From Siphonodentalium dalli (Eukaryota > Mollusca > Scaphopoda > Gadilida > Siphonodentaliidae): a DNA stretch of 64,000 nucleotides. The position numbers were made by a program, and so were the translations under genes. A model generated the notes under the pieces. That model was given only the letters and a program-made list of their open reading frames with translations. It did no database searches and was not told the DNA's origin. The stretch lies in NCBI GenBank assembly GCA_032622095.1, contig CP136069.1:186175122-186239121 (forward strand). The letters run 5' to 3'. Shown one piece after another: positions 1 to 10,130 of this stretch (positions are counted from its first letter, which is position 1; the number at the start of each line of letters is the position of its first letter).

Positions 1-66
1 GTGAGGCTTCCTATTGGCACAGGGTTTTCACAAAATTTTATGAAGCTTCAGTCATGGAAGGGTTTT
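1..66. mobile_element. Right end of a hairpin TTAA element, cut by the window edge
   Basis: Contains TTGGCACAGGGTTTTCACAA and the terminal block GCTTCAGTCATGGAAGGGTT, which match the right ends of the copies at 7039-7283 and 9225-9481. It sits in an AK8 intron. The left part is outside the window. Confidence 0.7.
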
Positions 67-133
67 TTCAGTCTGTTGGTTCCATCCATGGATCAAAATA
101 GCTATATTATACAATAAATGGTTGTTGTTTCAG

Positions 134-265
134 TGATGAGTTTCTTGTGCAGCAACCCTCGATCCAACGCTCCTCACACACCACGCATTGTCTTGATGGG
201 TCCAACTGGTAGCGGCAAAGCAGTCCAGGCAGCATTATTAGCCAGCAAGTACAACATTGTCAATG
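134..265 (+). CDS. AK8: AK8 internal exon carrying the P-loop of the second adenylate-kinase domain
   Basis: First of four consecutive exons of adenylate kinase 8, a cilium/flagellum-associated nucleoside monophosphate kinase with two adenylate-kinase domains. The acceptor is TTGTTGTTTCAG ending at 133 and the donor is ATG/GTAAGT at 266. Two bases complete a Val codon, then the translation runs [17 protein letters not shown], then [26 protein letters not shown] is the Walker A loop binding ATP phosphates. The RPRTNAP-like lead-in before the P-loop is where the linker to AK8 domain 2 is expected. A second AG at 151-152 could serve as an alternative acceptor but would remove conserved linker residues. 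The exon ends after one base of a codon. Upstream exons (N-terminal half, first kinase domain) are outside the window. Confidence 0.9.
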
Positions 266-292
266 GTAAGTAAGGCCGATATAAAAATAAAG

Positions 293-602
293 CTCGATTC
301 TCACCCCCTCCCGACCCTATTTTGATCCCCTTCTCAAATATTTTATTTGGATAATTTTGAGGTAAACATTTTCTCATTCCTTAACCTTCAAGTACATTGC
401 TATGATCCATTACTCAGTCTACTTTGATCAATTTGGGCTATTTAATTCAACTTGTTTTTATATTAAAGGAAGGATATTGTTTAAATTTATAGAACTGACT
501 ATGACCAATAATGTTAGAAAGAATAAAATACAAAAAAATTTGCCTCAATTTTCCCAAAAAGTTGAATGAGAATCTTGTAATTTATTTCTATTGGCCTGAT
601 AC
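293..602. repeat. Dispersed repeat, copy 1 of 2 (GATTCTCACCCCCTCCCGAC family)
   Basis: About 165 bp starting GATTCTCACCCCCTCCCGAC are nearly identical to 7501-7667. Both copies end near a TGAGAATCT block that is inverted relative to the start, so this looks like a small TIR transposon. This copy has an extra AT-rich stretch in the middle. It lies in an AK8 intron; no coding capacity is seen. Confidence 0.7.
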
Positions 603-610
603 ATGTACTT

Positions 611-740
611 TTCTGAGTTTCTAATCTATGCTTGTATGATATTCTGAGTTTCTAATCTATGTTTGTATGATATTCTCGGTTTCTAATCTATGTTTGTATG
701 ATATTCTTGGTTTCTAATCTATGTTTGTATGATATTCTGA
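611..740. repeat. 31-bp minisatellite, about 4 copies
   Basis: TTCTGAGTTTCTAATCTATG plus CTTGTATGATA recurs at 611, 642, 673 and 704 with one- or two-base changes. It is intronic in AK8. Confidence 0.9.
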
Positions 741-970
741 GCTATATATACTCATCTCACAGTCCAAACTATGCATGATTCACTTAGTTGGATCTTTTGT
801 GTTAAGTCAAGAAGCCTTACAGAAATACCATACATCATTTTATTTCTCATCTTACGCTCAGGTTAAGGCAAAAATAAATCGGCTCTCGTAAAATATCCTT
901 GATATAATGATCCTCTATTTGTTGAACTTATTATCTGAATATGACAGGGAAAAGTAAAGAAAGAGGTAAT

Positions 971-1558
971 TTAAAGGGGTACTGTACGCCATTTTCAATA
1001 AATTCCCGGTGATAGCAACGATCTAATATCGATAATATATAGAAAACTAAGTAATTTGAGTCGAAGATGTATTCTGTAAATGTTCAGGTTTATAGGTTAT
1101 CATAAAATCAAAGTTAATAATTTTATATAAATTTTATTAATGACTGGAGCCATAAATTAAATTTCGAATTTCCGTGCACAAGACATAATCAAAATAATTC
1201 ACGGATAGTGGATTGGGCAACGCGTGACACACATGATCGTGTAATAAAAATTATGTTGATAACTTGATACGGGGTGTAAACTCAAGCCACTCACTGACTG
1301 GTGACTATACAATGACTTAAATGAGTATATGGGACTGGTATATAATATAATATAACATATATTTGACACATTTTCTTGAAAATTGTCCAAATATTACTCG
1401 ACAACGACAATTGGTATTTTCGCATTCCGGCTAATCTGCCATCCGTAACATTACTTCGTACTCGACAGACTTTCAAATAATGGAAATCTGATCACCTAAT
1501 TCTATTACTCAGAGACTATAGACACCAACAACAACATTTGAGTACAGTATCCCTTTAA
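971..1558. mobile_element. TTAA-flanked non-autonomous DNA element (T2/Kolobok-like ends)
   Basis: Left end TTAAAGGGGTACTGTACGCC and right end GTACAGTATCCCTTTAA are inverted copies, with TTAA at both outer edges (971-974 and 1555-1558). TTAAAGGRR ends with TTAA target sites are known from T2-type MITEs of the Kolobok group. At 588 bp with no coding capacity it is non-autonomous. It lies in an AK8 intron just before the acceptor at 1598. Confidence 0.7.
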
Positions 1559-1598
1559 GATCATAGAAAATATTTATTATGTTCTTTTTATCCTCCAG

Positions 1599-1688
1599 TT
1601 TCCTGTGGGCAGCTGATAAAGCAAGCGATAGCCAATGATACAAAGGCGGGACTAGCTGCAAACGCTTACATAGAGAAAGGGATGATGG
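1599..1688 (+). CDS. AK8: AK8 internal exon, NMP-binding segment
   Basis: 90-bp exon with acceptor TTTTTATCCTCCAG ending at 1598 and donor ATGG/GTAAGA at 1689. It completes the split Val codon from the previous exon and reads VSCGQLIKQAIANDTKAGLA then ANAYIEKGMM. SCGQLIK matches the start of the NMP-binding helix that follows the P-loop in adenylate kinases (S-x-G-x-L/M-L/I motif). Frame and phase fit the exons on both sides (phase 1 in, phase 1 out), which is strong support that this is a working exon. The preceding intron is about 1.3 kb and contains a 31-bp minisatellite and a TTAA-flanked element. Confidence 0.9.
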
Positions 1689-1978
1689 GTAAGACATTGA
1701 AAAATTCCAACTGAAATGAAAATAAGGCTGCGCTAATATTAAAGCTTGGTTTACAAACATTTAGGATTGAAAAAAGTAAATGCTGAAGGGATAAAATAAT
1801 AAAATAAATATTCATCACCACACACCCCAACAATCGACAAACATTTTTCAAAACATGAAATTTGAAAGAATTTTGAAAAAAATATGATTTATTTAAATTA
1901 TAAAAATAAAATGAATTATTTCTTCCTATAAAACAGTTTATAGAAGAGGAAAATAGAAAAAAAATAAAGAAGACAAAG

Positions 1979-2150
1979 CTAACCCTTCCATGATGGGAGC
2001 TTCCTGAAATTTTGTGAAAACCCTGTGCCAATGCATTCTCTTATATATGCGAGTCTTCCACAGGGAGCCTCACACATATAAGAAAATTCATTGGCCTAAC
2101 AATATTACCTTGACTTTGTAAGCCAGTGCATTCTCCCTCACACAGAGAGA
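1979..2150. mobile_element. Truncated hairpin TTAA element
   Basis: Starts CTAACCCTTCCATGATGGGA (TTAA mutated to CTAA), includes ACCCTGTGCCAATGCATTCT, and has a hairpin centred near 2059 (arms around ATGCATTCTCTTATATATGC and its complement). The right terminal block is missing; the sequence passes into a local tandem duplication. Confidence 0.75.
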
Positions 2151-2395
2151 TCAAATATGTTGATAAATACTTTTAGGAGATATTTGACATACTGATCTAA
2201 GGGCCATATATTGTCGTAACAACTAAACTTGCAAAAGTCATGTAGCAAATTTTCCGCTGTTTTGAAATTTTTGCACAGAGAGATAAGATACATCGGTATA
2301 TTCTTTCCGGAGATACTTGACATACTGATCAAGGGCTTTATATATAGTCGCAAAAGTCATAGAAATTTTTCCACTCTTTTGAAATATTCGCACAT
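2139..2395. repeat. Two-copy tandem duplication, about 131 bp unit
   Basis: Segments beginning CACAGAGAGAT near 2140 and at 2274 align along their length (TTTGACATACTGATC versus CTTGACATACTGATC, and GCAAAAGTCAT in both). They have diverged, so the duplication is old. Confidence 0.7.
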
Positions 2396-2440
2396 AATTG
2401 AGCGAACACATTTTATCTTTACCATATCAGGATTAACAAG

Positions 2441-2890
2441 GAGTGCTCTTTCTTGATTTATGCTGAGGAAAATTTTGTACCTAATTTTCTAAATTCTGTG
2501 ACTTGAATAAGTATTTCTACAACGTGAAAAGCCCTTATGAAAGTTTTAACGTATTTATTAACCAAAAAAAGTGCCCAATTCAATTTGAAAAAATCTTCCT
2601 GAAATAAAAAATGGAAACAATGGTTGATTATGTTGCTTTCCCAGCTAGACTGAACATAGGTTTTCAGAATATAATGAACACCAACGGGGATATGTTTTTT
2701 ATTAAAAAAATAGAGGGAAGGGGGAAATCTTAAATAAAACTGGTGGACCATTTCATGGAATTCGCAGGAGTAAAACCAGGAGTGGCACTTTCTTGATCTA
2801 TGCTGAGGAAAATGTGGGACCAGATTTTACTAAATTCTATGACTGAATAAGTCTTTCTACAGCTTGAAAAGTCCTTATGACATTTTTAAC
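2441..2890. repeat. Direct duplication, about 335 bp apart
   Basis: The block CTTTCTTGATTTATGCTGAG through CTTATGAAAGTTTTAACG near 2446-2551 is repeated with changes near 2787-2893. No gene is visible between the copies. Confidence 0.7.
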
Positions 2891-3273
2891 GACTGATTTT
2901 GATCCACGGAACTGAATCTGGATGTAATAAAAGTGAACATAATTTTAGGTTTAAAACCGATATGTAGCATCAACCTCTAGACTGCATCGGTACTGAGTAT
3001 GGACGTAAAATGTCATGCTGTGTCAGTTTTTTTGAATGATTTTTTATGGTTTTCGGGATTTTCCGTTATATTTTTAAATTGCCATAATGCCAACAGCCCA
3101 GCACACGGCATAAATAGGTATCCAAATGAATAAAAAAGACATCTATCATTGTCATTGCTGTCAGAAATGACCATATTGTTCACAAAACATCAAAAGCAGC
3201 ACTAGCGTTGTTTTAGTGATTGTTTGATATATAACAGTACCAGTCGGTTTAAACCTGTCTTATCTCTTTTCAG

Positions 3274-3415
3274 CTCCAGATAATACTGTTCTGACAATCT
3301 TGAGGGAACGACTATCTCAGCTTGATTGTGTTAGTCGAGGATGGGTGCTGCACGGATATCCACAAACACGCGAGCAGGCAGAACAGCTAGATAAGGCTGG
3401 ATTCGTTCCTAATAG
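3274..3415 (+). CDS. AK8: AK8 internal exon, central kinase-core segment
   Basis: 142-bp exon with acceptor TTATCTCTTTTCAG ending at 3273 and donor AATAG/GTGTGT at 3416. It reads APDNTVLTILRERLSQLDC then VSRGWVLHGYPQTREQAEQL and DKAGFVPNR. GWVLHGYPQTREQA is the counterpart of the G-x-x-L-D-G-F-P-R-T-x-x-Q-A signature of classical adenylate kinases. The Asp is His here and the Arg is Gln. The His at the Asp position is, to my knowledge, normal for the second domain of AK8; the Arg-to-Gln change is less certain and could affect phosphate binding. The exon ends with two bases of an Arg codon completed by the next exon. Confidence 0.9.
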
Positions 3416-3596
3416 GTGTGTATTCCAAACAACCAGGGTTTAATTACCTTACTCTGATTGGAAATGGGCTCCTGTCCCCTGCCATTAGAGAAAAGTTAAT
3501 GCAGTAGGGGTCCAGTTTGGGAAATTTCCAAAGGTTAAAGATGTTTTCATTGTTCCAAACCTCCAGTTACAACAACAACATACAAGATCCAATTTA

Positions 3597-3964
3597 AGTG
3601 TACATTCAGACGACCACGATACAATCGTAAGTGGAAAGATTTCCGTCGTAGGATGTAACCATTAGTTCGATTGCGCATGCTCACGTCAAAATCGTAGATA
3701 CAAATATAATATCAAGCACTGTTTGATTTTAGATGCGAAATCGTGGCGTATCCTTGGTTACCTCCACTTGCGACGTAATCGCAGTCGTCTGTACGTAAAA
3801 ATCGTAGCTGGAAATGACCGTAGGGTAGTCAATCACATGCTTTAGAACAACCTACGATATCATAATGCCCGACGACATAGCAATCGTTTGAACAAACTAT
3901 CCACGATTTCGTCGGGCCCGATTGCTCCACTTACGATTGAATCGTGGTCGTCTGAACGTACACT
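3597..3964. mobile_element. Long-TIR element in the last AK8 intron
   Basis: The first 39 bp (AGTGTACATTCAGACGACCA onward) and the last 39 bp (ending TGGTCGTCTGAACGTACACT) are inverted copies. The interior has further self-complementary blocks containing AATCGTA. Length 368 bp, no coding capacity. The target-site duplication is not clear, so the superfamily is not assigned. Confidence 0.75.
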
Positions 3965-4008
3965 AACACAGAATTTTCTTTTTACTGTTGAAAACCTAAT
4001 TTGATGTA

Positions 4009-4170
4009 TTGTAATGCCCTAAATCGACTCCTTAATCACAGCAGAATTATGGGTAATGTTTCAGGATTTAGTCGGAAATATGACTTGTTGCCTTTCATTG
4101 GAAAGCTCTCACTGAAAAATTACCCATAATTCTGCTGTGGTTAAGGAGTTGATTATTTAGGGCATTACTG
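4009..4170. mobile_element. TA-flanked palindromic MITE (Tc1/mariner-like), copy 1
   Basis: Inverted arms: GTAATGCCCTAAATCGACTC on the left, and on the right TTAGGGCATTACTG followed by TA. Both arms include CACAGCAGAATTATGGGTAA or its complement. TA dinucleotides flank the element. Related copies lie at 12495-12607, 46452-46668 and 48177-48341. Confidence 0.8.
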
Positions 4171-5189
4171 TATAAACTAGACCTACATATACCAAATAAT
4201 GGTATTTGTTATTGAAAAATTAACTTATTATTTGTGTCCATCTGATACCTAGAAACCACATGATATAATTAGATAGAGCAATAAAACATAAAATAGAAAA
4301 TGTGACCACCTAGAGTTGCATCGATCTCCACATAACTGAAGTTTCTAACAAGGAGACACTGGAGATACCATTGATCAGGGGTCAAAGTATACCCATAGTA
4401 TGGTATAAAATTTTCTGATAATGGGTGACATATAGAATTTGGTGATATTTTGTTGTCTTTAATCGCTTCCCTCAAGTAGGAATCTTTATTTATTGATCTG
4501 CATTGTTTTATAAGAGTTCTGTAATATTGCTATAGCTAGATGCAATCATTATTATTGTAAACAATCATTTACATGTGTCCGCAGCATGTTTCTCTCAGTC
4601 CAAATTAATTTCCCGGTACAAGAAAAAAAATAAGAAAATGGTGACTCGGAGGTGTTCTGTTACCAGATGGACTGAAACTCGATACAATGGCAGAGCAATT
4701 TTGCAATAGTTTAGTTAAAATGTTTAAAAAACTGGTTTGAGAACTCAAAATAGTGCTCTTGCATATTAAACTTGGCCCTCGGGGTGACTCAGGGCTAGAT
4801 TTATGTTATCACATCCCTGATCATCGGAAATAAAAAATAAAAATAAAATCCTCCCTCCCTCATTGATTCCAAATTTTTTTATTTCTGAGCATCAAATAAT
4901 TCTTAAGTTGAGTTTTTTCTCACCACTTTAACCTATTTCTATTAGTTTTTAAATATTAATGTATGGTATGTCTGTTGTACTTTGTTTCCATTACCATTTC
5001 AAGCATTTTTAAACTTACCTGACACTCTTACTTCATGATATCTTAATACTTAATATCGCATAATATATTCCACAAATAACTATATGGTTTCATTTTTGGT
5101 TTCATAATGGCACAATGAACAGAACATTCTATATTTAATTTTTAATTTTTCTCTTTAACAATGCTATTGTATATACAATTGAATTTCAG

Positions 5190-5505
5190 AGCATTCTTCC
5201 TTGATGTTCCGAACGACTCTGTCGTCGAGAGACTCACCATGAGGGCGACTGACCCAATAACTGGGGAGAGATACCACATGTTATATAACCCCCCGAGAAC
5301 ACAGGAAATCAAACAACGTCTTCATCAGCACCCCAAGGATAATGAAGAGGTGGTGAAGAAACGCCTATCACAGTATCATGCCTATATAGAGGAAATCACC
5401 GATTACTACTTGGACGGACAACATATTAATGCAGACCAGGATCCACACACTGTGTTTGAATCCATAGAGAGTATGATTGTGAACCCGCTACCAAAGAGAA
5501 CGTGA
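5190..5505 (+). CDS. AK8: AK8 terminal coding exon (LID region and C-terminus)
   Basis: Last coding exon. The acceptor is TGAATTTCAG ending at 5189; the TGA stop is 5503-5505. An open frame from an ATG at 5161 runs into this exon, but that part is intron. The exon reads AFFLDVPNDSVVERLTMRAT, then DPITGERYHMLYNPP, later DQDPHTVFESIESMIVNPLP and KRT-stop. ERLTxR and DPxTGxxYH mark the LID-domain boundaries of adenylate kinases, and the NPLPK-type tail is as expected for AK8. The four exons encode about 225 residues, which is the full second domain of a protein normally near 480 residues. AK8 interconverts AMP/ADP/ATP and is linked to ciliated or flagellated cells. No frameshift or premature stop is seen, so this is probably an intact gene truncated only by the window edge. 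Confidence 0.93.
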
Positions 5506-6710
5506 AGTGTGATTTGTGGTGAACTACATACATCTTCTTTAGCTGAATGACTGATACAGACTCATCGAAACTTATTTCCTACTTGACATGACTGTTGACG
5601 ATGACTGAAAACATTATTTATTTTTACTGCATACTGACTGTCAAACAGGCCTGTAGATTTGAGATGAACCACTGTTCAGTTTGCCTGGAGGGTACCTAAA
5701 ATGAAAATGCTGCGAATGAAAAACAGGTTGTGCCAAAGTTTTCTGTAGGTCTCTCGATCACTGATTCTCACCTTATTGCTCAATCAAGTCCCAAAATATT
5801 GACATTCAAAATTATTAGTTCAATGGTTGCCCATTAGTAGTTAATAATACCAGTTTATAATACCAGGGATTACAATAGCAGATGTAACTCGTCTGGTAAC
5901 ATGTGGGTTACCTTATAAGCACAAACCAGCCGAACGAAAAATATATTACGCATTAATTTTGAAATATGCAGGCCTGCTCAAAATTGTAGGTGACAATAAC
6001 TATATAATATGTTGCTGTCACATACAGTTTGAACATGAAAATTATAATGATTTATTATTTATTTGTTGAAGAAACATGCTCATTTATCTAATATTAATGA
6101 GATGGTACCAGTACACCATTACAGGCCAATTATTATTTTTTATCTGCTGAATGAGCTGGTCTTTCTTGGATGGTATTTGTGGACATCTCTCATGAAGAAA
6201 TTTGTTATATTTTCCCTTGTTAGTGAAAGAAATTGTCTATTTTTCAATTGTTTTTAATCTTACAACCAATATTAGCCAGGTTTAGGCACATGTACTTGTA
6301 ACATGTGTTGTTATTACCATCAGATTCACATGACTTACATGATCATTTCGTCCATGCGAACATGGTCATTCGGTCATACGGAACTTGCAACAAAGAGGAA
6401 TAATCTAATCTTCTAATAACCGAATAAACGCCCAATGCGAGATTTCCTGCATGGAAAAATTATATGAGATTCTCTAGATGTTGGTCGATATTTATAAACT
6501 GATGATAACTTCAAAAAGTTATGGCCCTTTGTTGGAATGACCATGGACATATGTCCTATAGATGCTTTTTTTGCTCTTGTTCTAGTGAAATTAATATCAA
6601 GAATATTTTTCTTGACAATTGTAGCTTACAGATAAAAAGTTATATTTACATTAAAAATTACTTGGGATAAATTGAATCTTATTTGGATCCGAAAAAAAGC
6701 AAGCCTGAGT
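5506..6710 (+). other. AK8 3' untranslated and downstream sequence
   Basis: AT-rich sequence after the AK8 stop with no recognisable second gene. AATAAA hexamers occur at 6423 and 6915, but nothing else marks a cleavage site, so the 3' end of the mRNA is not fixed. No coding region is supported here. Confidence 0.4.
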
Positions 6711-7033
6711 TTAGTATGCCTGTCATTTATAGAATGGACTAGCATCACTAAATTCACCCTCTGCATGGCCTCATCTGCTATGGGAGAATATTGTGATGTA
6801 CACCCATTGGGAACCTTGATTATTTAATATGTTGTCTGCCAATTTGGGGATATAGAGAAACTAAACTAAAAATATTATGGAATCTATGTGAAGAAGTTTC
6901 TATAGAAATTTGATAATAAAGAAACTTTCCAGAGAAGATGAGGCCTAACCAGAATGAGGTCCCCAGACGGTGAATTTAGTGATGCTAGCCTGCTATGCGG
7001 GATAGCGTCACTAAATTCACCATATCAGAATTA
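6711..7033. repeat. Degenerate palindromic element related to 8351-8601
   Basis: Contains TATGCCTGTCATTT, two blocks of CACTAAATTCACC and their complement GGTGAATTTAGTGATGCTAG, all shared with the palindrome at 8351-8601. The order is scrambled by an interior insertion or decay. Confidence 0.6.
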
Positions 7034-7038
7034 TAATA

Positions 7039-7283
7039 TTAAACCTTTCATGACAGGAGCTGCATTGAGGCAGCATTAAAGATCCAGTGCCAGTGCATTC
7101 TCATATAATTGCAAGTCTCCCATAGGCAGCCTCGCATATATAAGAGCATGCATTGGTTTAAATATAAATATTGTTAGGCCAATGCATTCTCTTATGTATG
7201 TGAGGCTCCCTATGGGAGACTTGTATATATAAGAGAATAAATTGGCGCAAAATTTAAGGAAACTCCAGTCAGGGAAGGGTTAA
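7039..7283. mobile_element. Hairpin TTAA element, complete copy
   Basis: TTAA at 7039-7042 and 7280-7283 flank left end ACCTTTCATGACAGGAGCTG and right end ACTCCAGTCAGGGAAGGGT. The interior holds palindromic ATGCATTCTCTTATATATGC type blocks, the hallmark of this family in the window. It has no coding capacity. TTAA target sites and CCCTTT termini suggest piggyBac-type mobilisation. Confidence 0.8.
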
Positions 7284-7500
7284 TTTGTATCTGTTTGTAA
7301 AAGTTTCTAATAAACTAGAAATGAAGAAATTACAATGAAACTGAATGTGAGAATATCTAATAATTTGATATAAATTGAATTGTACATGTGTGTACAACTT
7401 ATTTAAAAAATATTTGTCATATCAGTATTTGTTTCCTTTTATTAAAACCATTAGGTAGCTGTACACGATTTCAAGGGTTAGGCCAATGTAAAAAATATTG

Positions 7501-7703
7501 CTAGATTCTCACCCCCTCCCGACCCTATTTTGATCCCCTTTTCATATATTTTTATTTGGATAATTTTGAGGTAAACATTTTTCTCATTCCTTAACCTTCA
7601 AGTATATTGTAATGACCCATTAATCAGTCTACTTTGATCAAATTGGGCTATTTAAATCAACTTGTATTACCAATTCTCCTAAACAATTTGGATGAGAATC
7701 TAG
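7501..7703. repeat. Dispersed TIR repeat, copy 2 of 2
   Basis: Begins CTAGATTCTCACCCCCTCCC and ends GATGAGAATCTAG, giving 11-bp terminal inverted repeats (CTAGATTCTCA). The body matches 293-457 closely. It is a small non-autonomous DNA transposon. Confidence 0.75.
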
Positions 7704-8104
7704 TGATTTATCAATATTGGGCTATAATGGAGGGCTGAACAATAGGACAAAAAGTATCCGTGGGACATAACTGCCATGTAGCCTGCATTAAATGTGGCAC
7801 ATTAATGGTTAATTACTGTACAAAGATTTGGTTAAAACCTGGCGTTTTGTTTGTGCAAACCAATGGGAATATCTTTGTGACTAATAGTATAGACATTAGT
7901 TTACAACGTTCATTTCTGTCTAAATTAAAACAATTATTCATAAGGCATATGCCAAGGATAATGGCTCAACATAGATTTGAGATACAGTGCCCCATTCAAG
8001 TAATACAGGAAAGTGTGTATCGTTACCATAGCCATTATTTGTTGATACAATTTGTTTAAGTTCTATTGGATGTGGTGAAAATAGGTGACAACCAAACATT
8101 TTGC

Positions 8105-8706
8105 ACAGCAGGGACCAGCCTAGAGATTTCAAATTGAGAGAAGTCACTTCTCCCCGGGACAAAGATAGAGAGAAGTGGACTGATATCAGGGAGAAATAAC
8201 AATGGGTGAAATTTAATTTACACCTCAACATTACCCTTCTATGATGAAATAAGTATTATGCAACACTGGACTGACCAGAGCCCATTTAGAGAACCATTAA
8301 TATAGTCTGTAAATATACTTTAAATATTGCGACATATGCATAATGGTATACAAGCCTTGAAATAGTGTGCCTGTCATTTGCAGAATGAGGTCCCCAGAGG
8401 GTGAATATAGTGATGCTACCTCGCATAGCGGGCTAGCATCACCAAATTCACCCTCTGGTTACCTCATTCTGCTTACACCTCAGCAGAATGAGGTTTTCAG
8501 AGGGTGAATTTGGTGATGCTAGCCCGCTAGCGGTAGCATCACTAAATTCACCCTCTGGGAACCTCATTCTGCAAATGACAGGCACACTATTTCAAGGCTT
8601 GATGGTATGTGAGAGAGAAGTTACTTCTCCCTGGGACAAAGATTGGGAGAAGTGACAAATTTTAGGGAGAAGATTTCTCCTAAGTCACCCTCTAGGCTGG
8701 TCCCTG
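8105..8706. mobile_element. Outer inverted-repeat element containing a nested palindrome
   Basis: CAGGGACCAGCCTAGAG near 8107 is inverted at CTCTAGGCTGGTCCCTG near 8690. Just inside, GAGAAGTCACTTCTCCC-type blocks occur on both sides. The 251-bp palindrome at 8351-8601 lies between them, so one element appears nested in another. Confidence 0.65.
8351..8601. mobile_element. 251-bp near-perfect palindromic MITE
   Basis: CAAGCCTTGAAATAGTGTGC at 8351 is inverted at the 8601 end, and the arms continue through CAGAATGAGG, CAGAGGGTGAAT and TGATGCTA. Each half also contains its own shorter palindrome (GGTGAATATAGTGATGCTA against TAGCATCACCAAATTCACC), so the element could form either one long hairpin or a cruciform with two side hairpins. 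Confidence 0.85.
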
Positions 8707-9224
8707 AGCTAGATACTAGTATGCTAAGATATAGACAATACCTACAGTTTTTTGTTTGAATACCGAAATATCTCATGAGTGTCTAGGAAGAAATAATTTT
8801 TTTTACTTGCAGCTACACAAATGAGATGTTTATAGGTATTCAAACAAAAACTGTAGGTGTTGTTTTTATTATATGCGCCATTTTACTGCTTAAGTTGCTA
8901 AAGTATGCAGCATTTTCATTTGTAATATCACAACTAATTAAACAATACATGGAACGCAACACCTGGTTGAACCAAATTTCTGGCACTAATCAGCTGATAG
9001 GTGCATGAACTGCTTTGAAGTGATGACGTCATTTGAAATAACACAGGGCTACAATGAAATAACAATGCGATTTCACTGTAGCTTCTAAGAGATGCATACA
9101 ACGATTTACGTTTCGGTAATTTTACGCTATTTTATAGGCAAGCATATAACAAAAGGTATTAATAATTCAAATTGAGATGCACATCTACTCAAAGGGATGC
9201 AAAACCCAAGAGGGAGCACGGGCA

Positions 9225-9481
9225 TTAACCCTTTCATGATGGGAGCTGTGCTAGTGCAGCATTAAATATCATGTGCCAGTGCATTCTCTTATATATGCGA
9301 GTCTCCCAGAGGAAGCCTAGCATATATGAGAGAGTGCACCGCCTTACATGGTCAAGGCTAATATTGTTAGGCCAATTCATCCTCTTAAATATGCGAGGCA
9401 CCCATACTCACATATATAAGAGAATGCATTGGCACAGGGTTTTCGCAAAATTTCAGGAAGCTCCAGTCATGAAAGGGTCAA
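9225..9481. mobile_element. Hairpin TTAA element, complete copy
   Basis: Left edge TTAA at 9225-9228 followed by CCCTTTCATGATGGGAGCT; right edge AGCTCCAGTCATGAAAGGGT with TCAA at 9478-9481. It carries interior palindromes of the ATGCATTCTCTTATATATGC type and the GGCACAGGGTTTTC block. It is non-coding. Confidence 0.82.
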
Positions 9482-9807
9482 ATGATTGCTTTCTACTTGT
9501 ATTTTGGAACACGTGCAGTTCAGGATAATTTTAACAATGAATTTTATTGGTGTATCCAGACAAATTACAGTAACTCTATTACTGGAGTCAAGCTCGCTGG
9601 CATGTCATGTTTAAATATAACAGATACCCCCTTGTATGCAAATGAGCAGCACGCTTCTACCAACACAAAATTTAAGTAAATGTGTTGTACCCCACGTTAG
9701 TTTTTTTTACTCGTAAAATGCTGGTGAATCATGTTGGTTAATTTGTTAATGTTTTGTATATAATGCTCTTACACCAGGATCTTTACCACATATTATATCA
9801 TTTTTAT

Positions 9808-10130
9808 ACCCCCACCCTGCAATGAGTTGTGGGGGGTATACTGGAATTGGCTTGTCTGTCCGTCTGTCCATTGTCCGTCCATGTGGAAAGTTTTCAGATG
9901 AGAGCTTTATTTTGGGCTATCGGTCCGCCCATTTTTGGTGGAGTTATGGCTCCTTTTCAACTTATAATTTGTCGTTTTGGGGTTTCTGGATGATAAGTTT
10001 AGTTTGTGTGATCGAATCTGAACCAAATTTGGTATGTACAGTTATCAGCTCCATATACAGGTCACATTCGAATATGGATTCAATCCGCCCATTTTTGCTG
10101 GAGTTTTGGTCCTTGTCGAATTAGAATTTG
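9808..10130. repeat. Mollusc-type dispersed repeat with GGGGGGTATA hairpin and GTCC tract
   Basis: TACCCCCACCCTGCAATGAG then TTGTGGGGGGTATACTGGAA forms a stem-loop, followed by TTGTCTGTCCGTCTGTCC. The later part (TTTAGTTTGTGTGATCGAAT, GAACCAAATTTGGTATGTA) recurs near 50915-51130. Sequences of this style are very common in bivalve genomes; the family name is not known to me. Confidence 0.7.

Noticed and set aside
1199-1476. Short open frames in the AK8 intron as a nested gene
   Set aside because: They lie inside the TTAA-flanked element at 971-1558 and have no domain or splice support.
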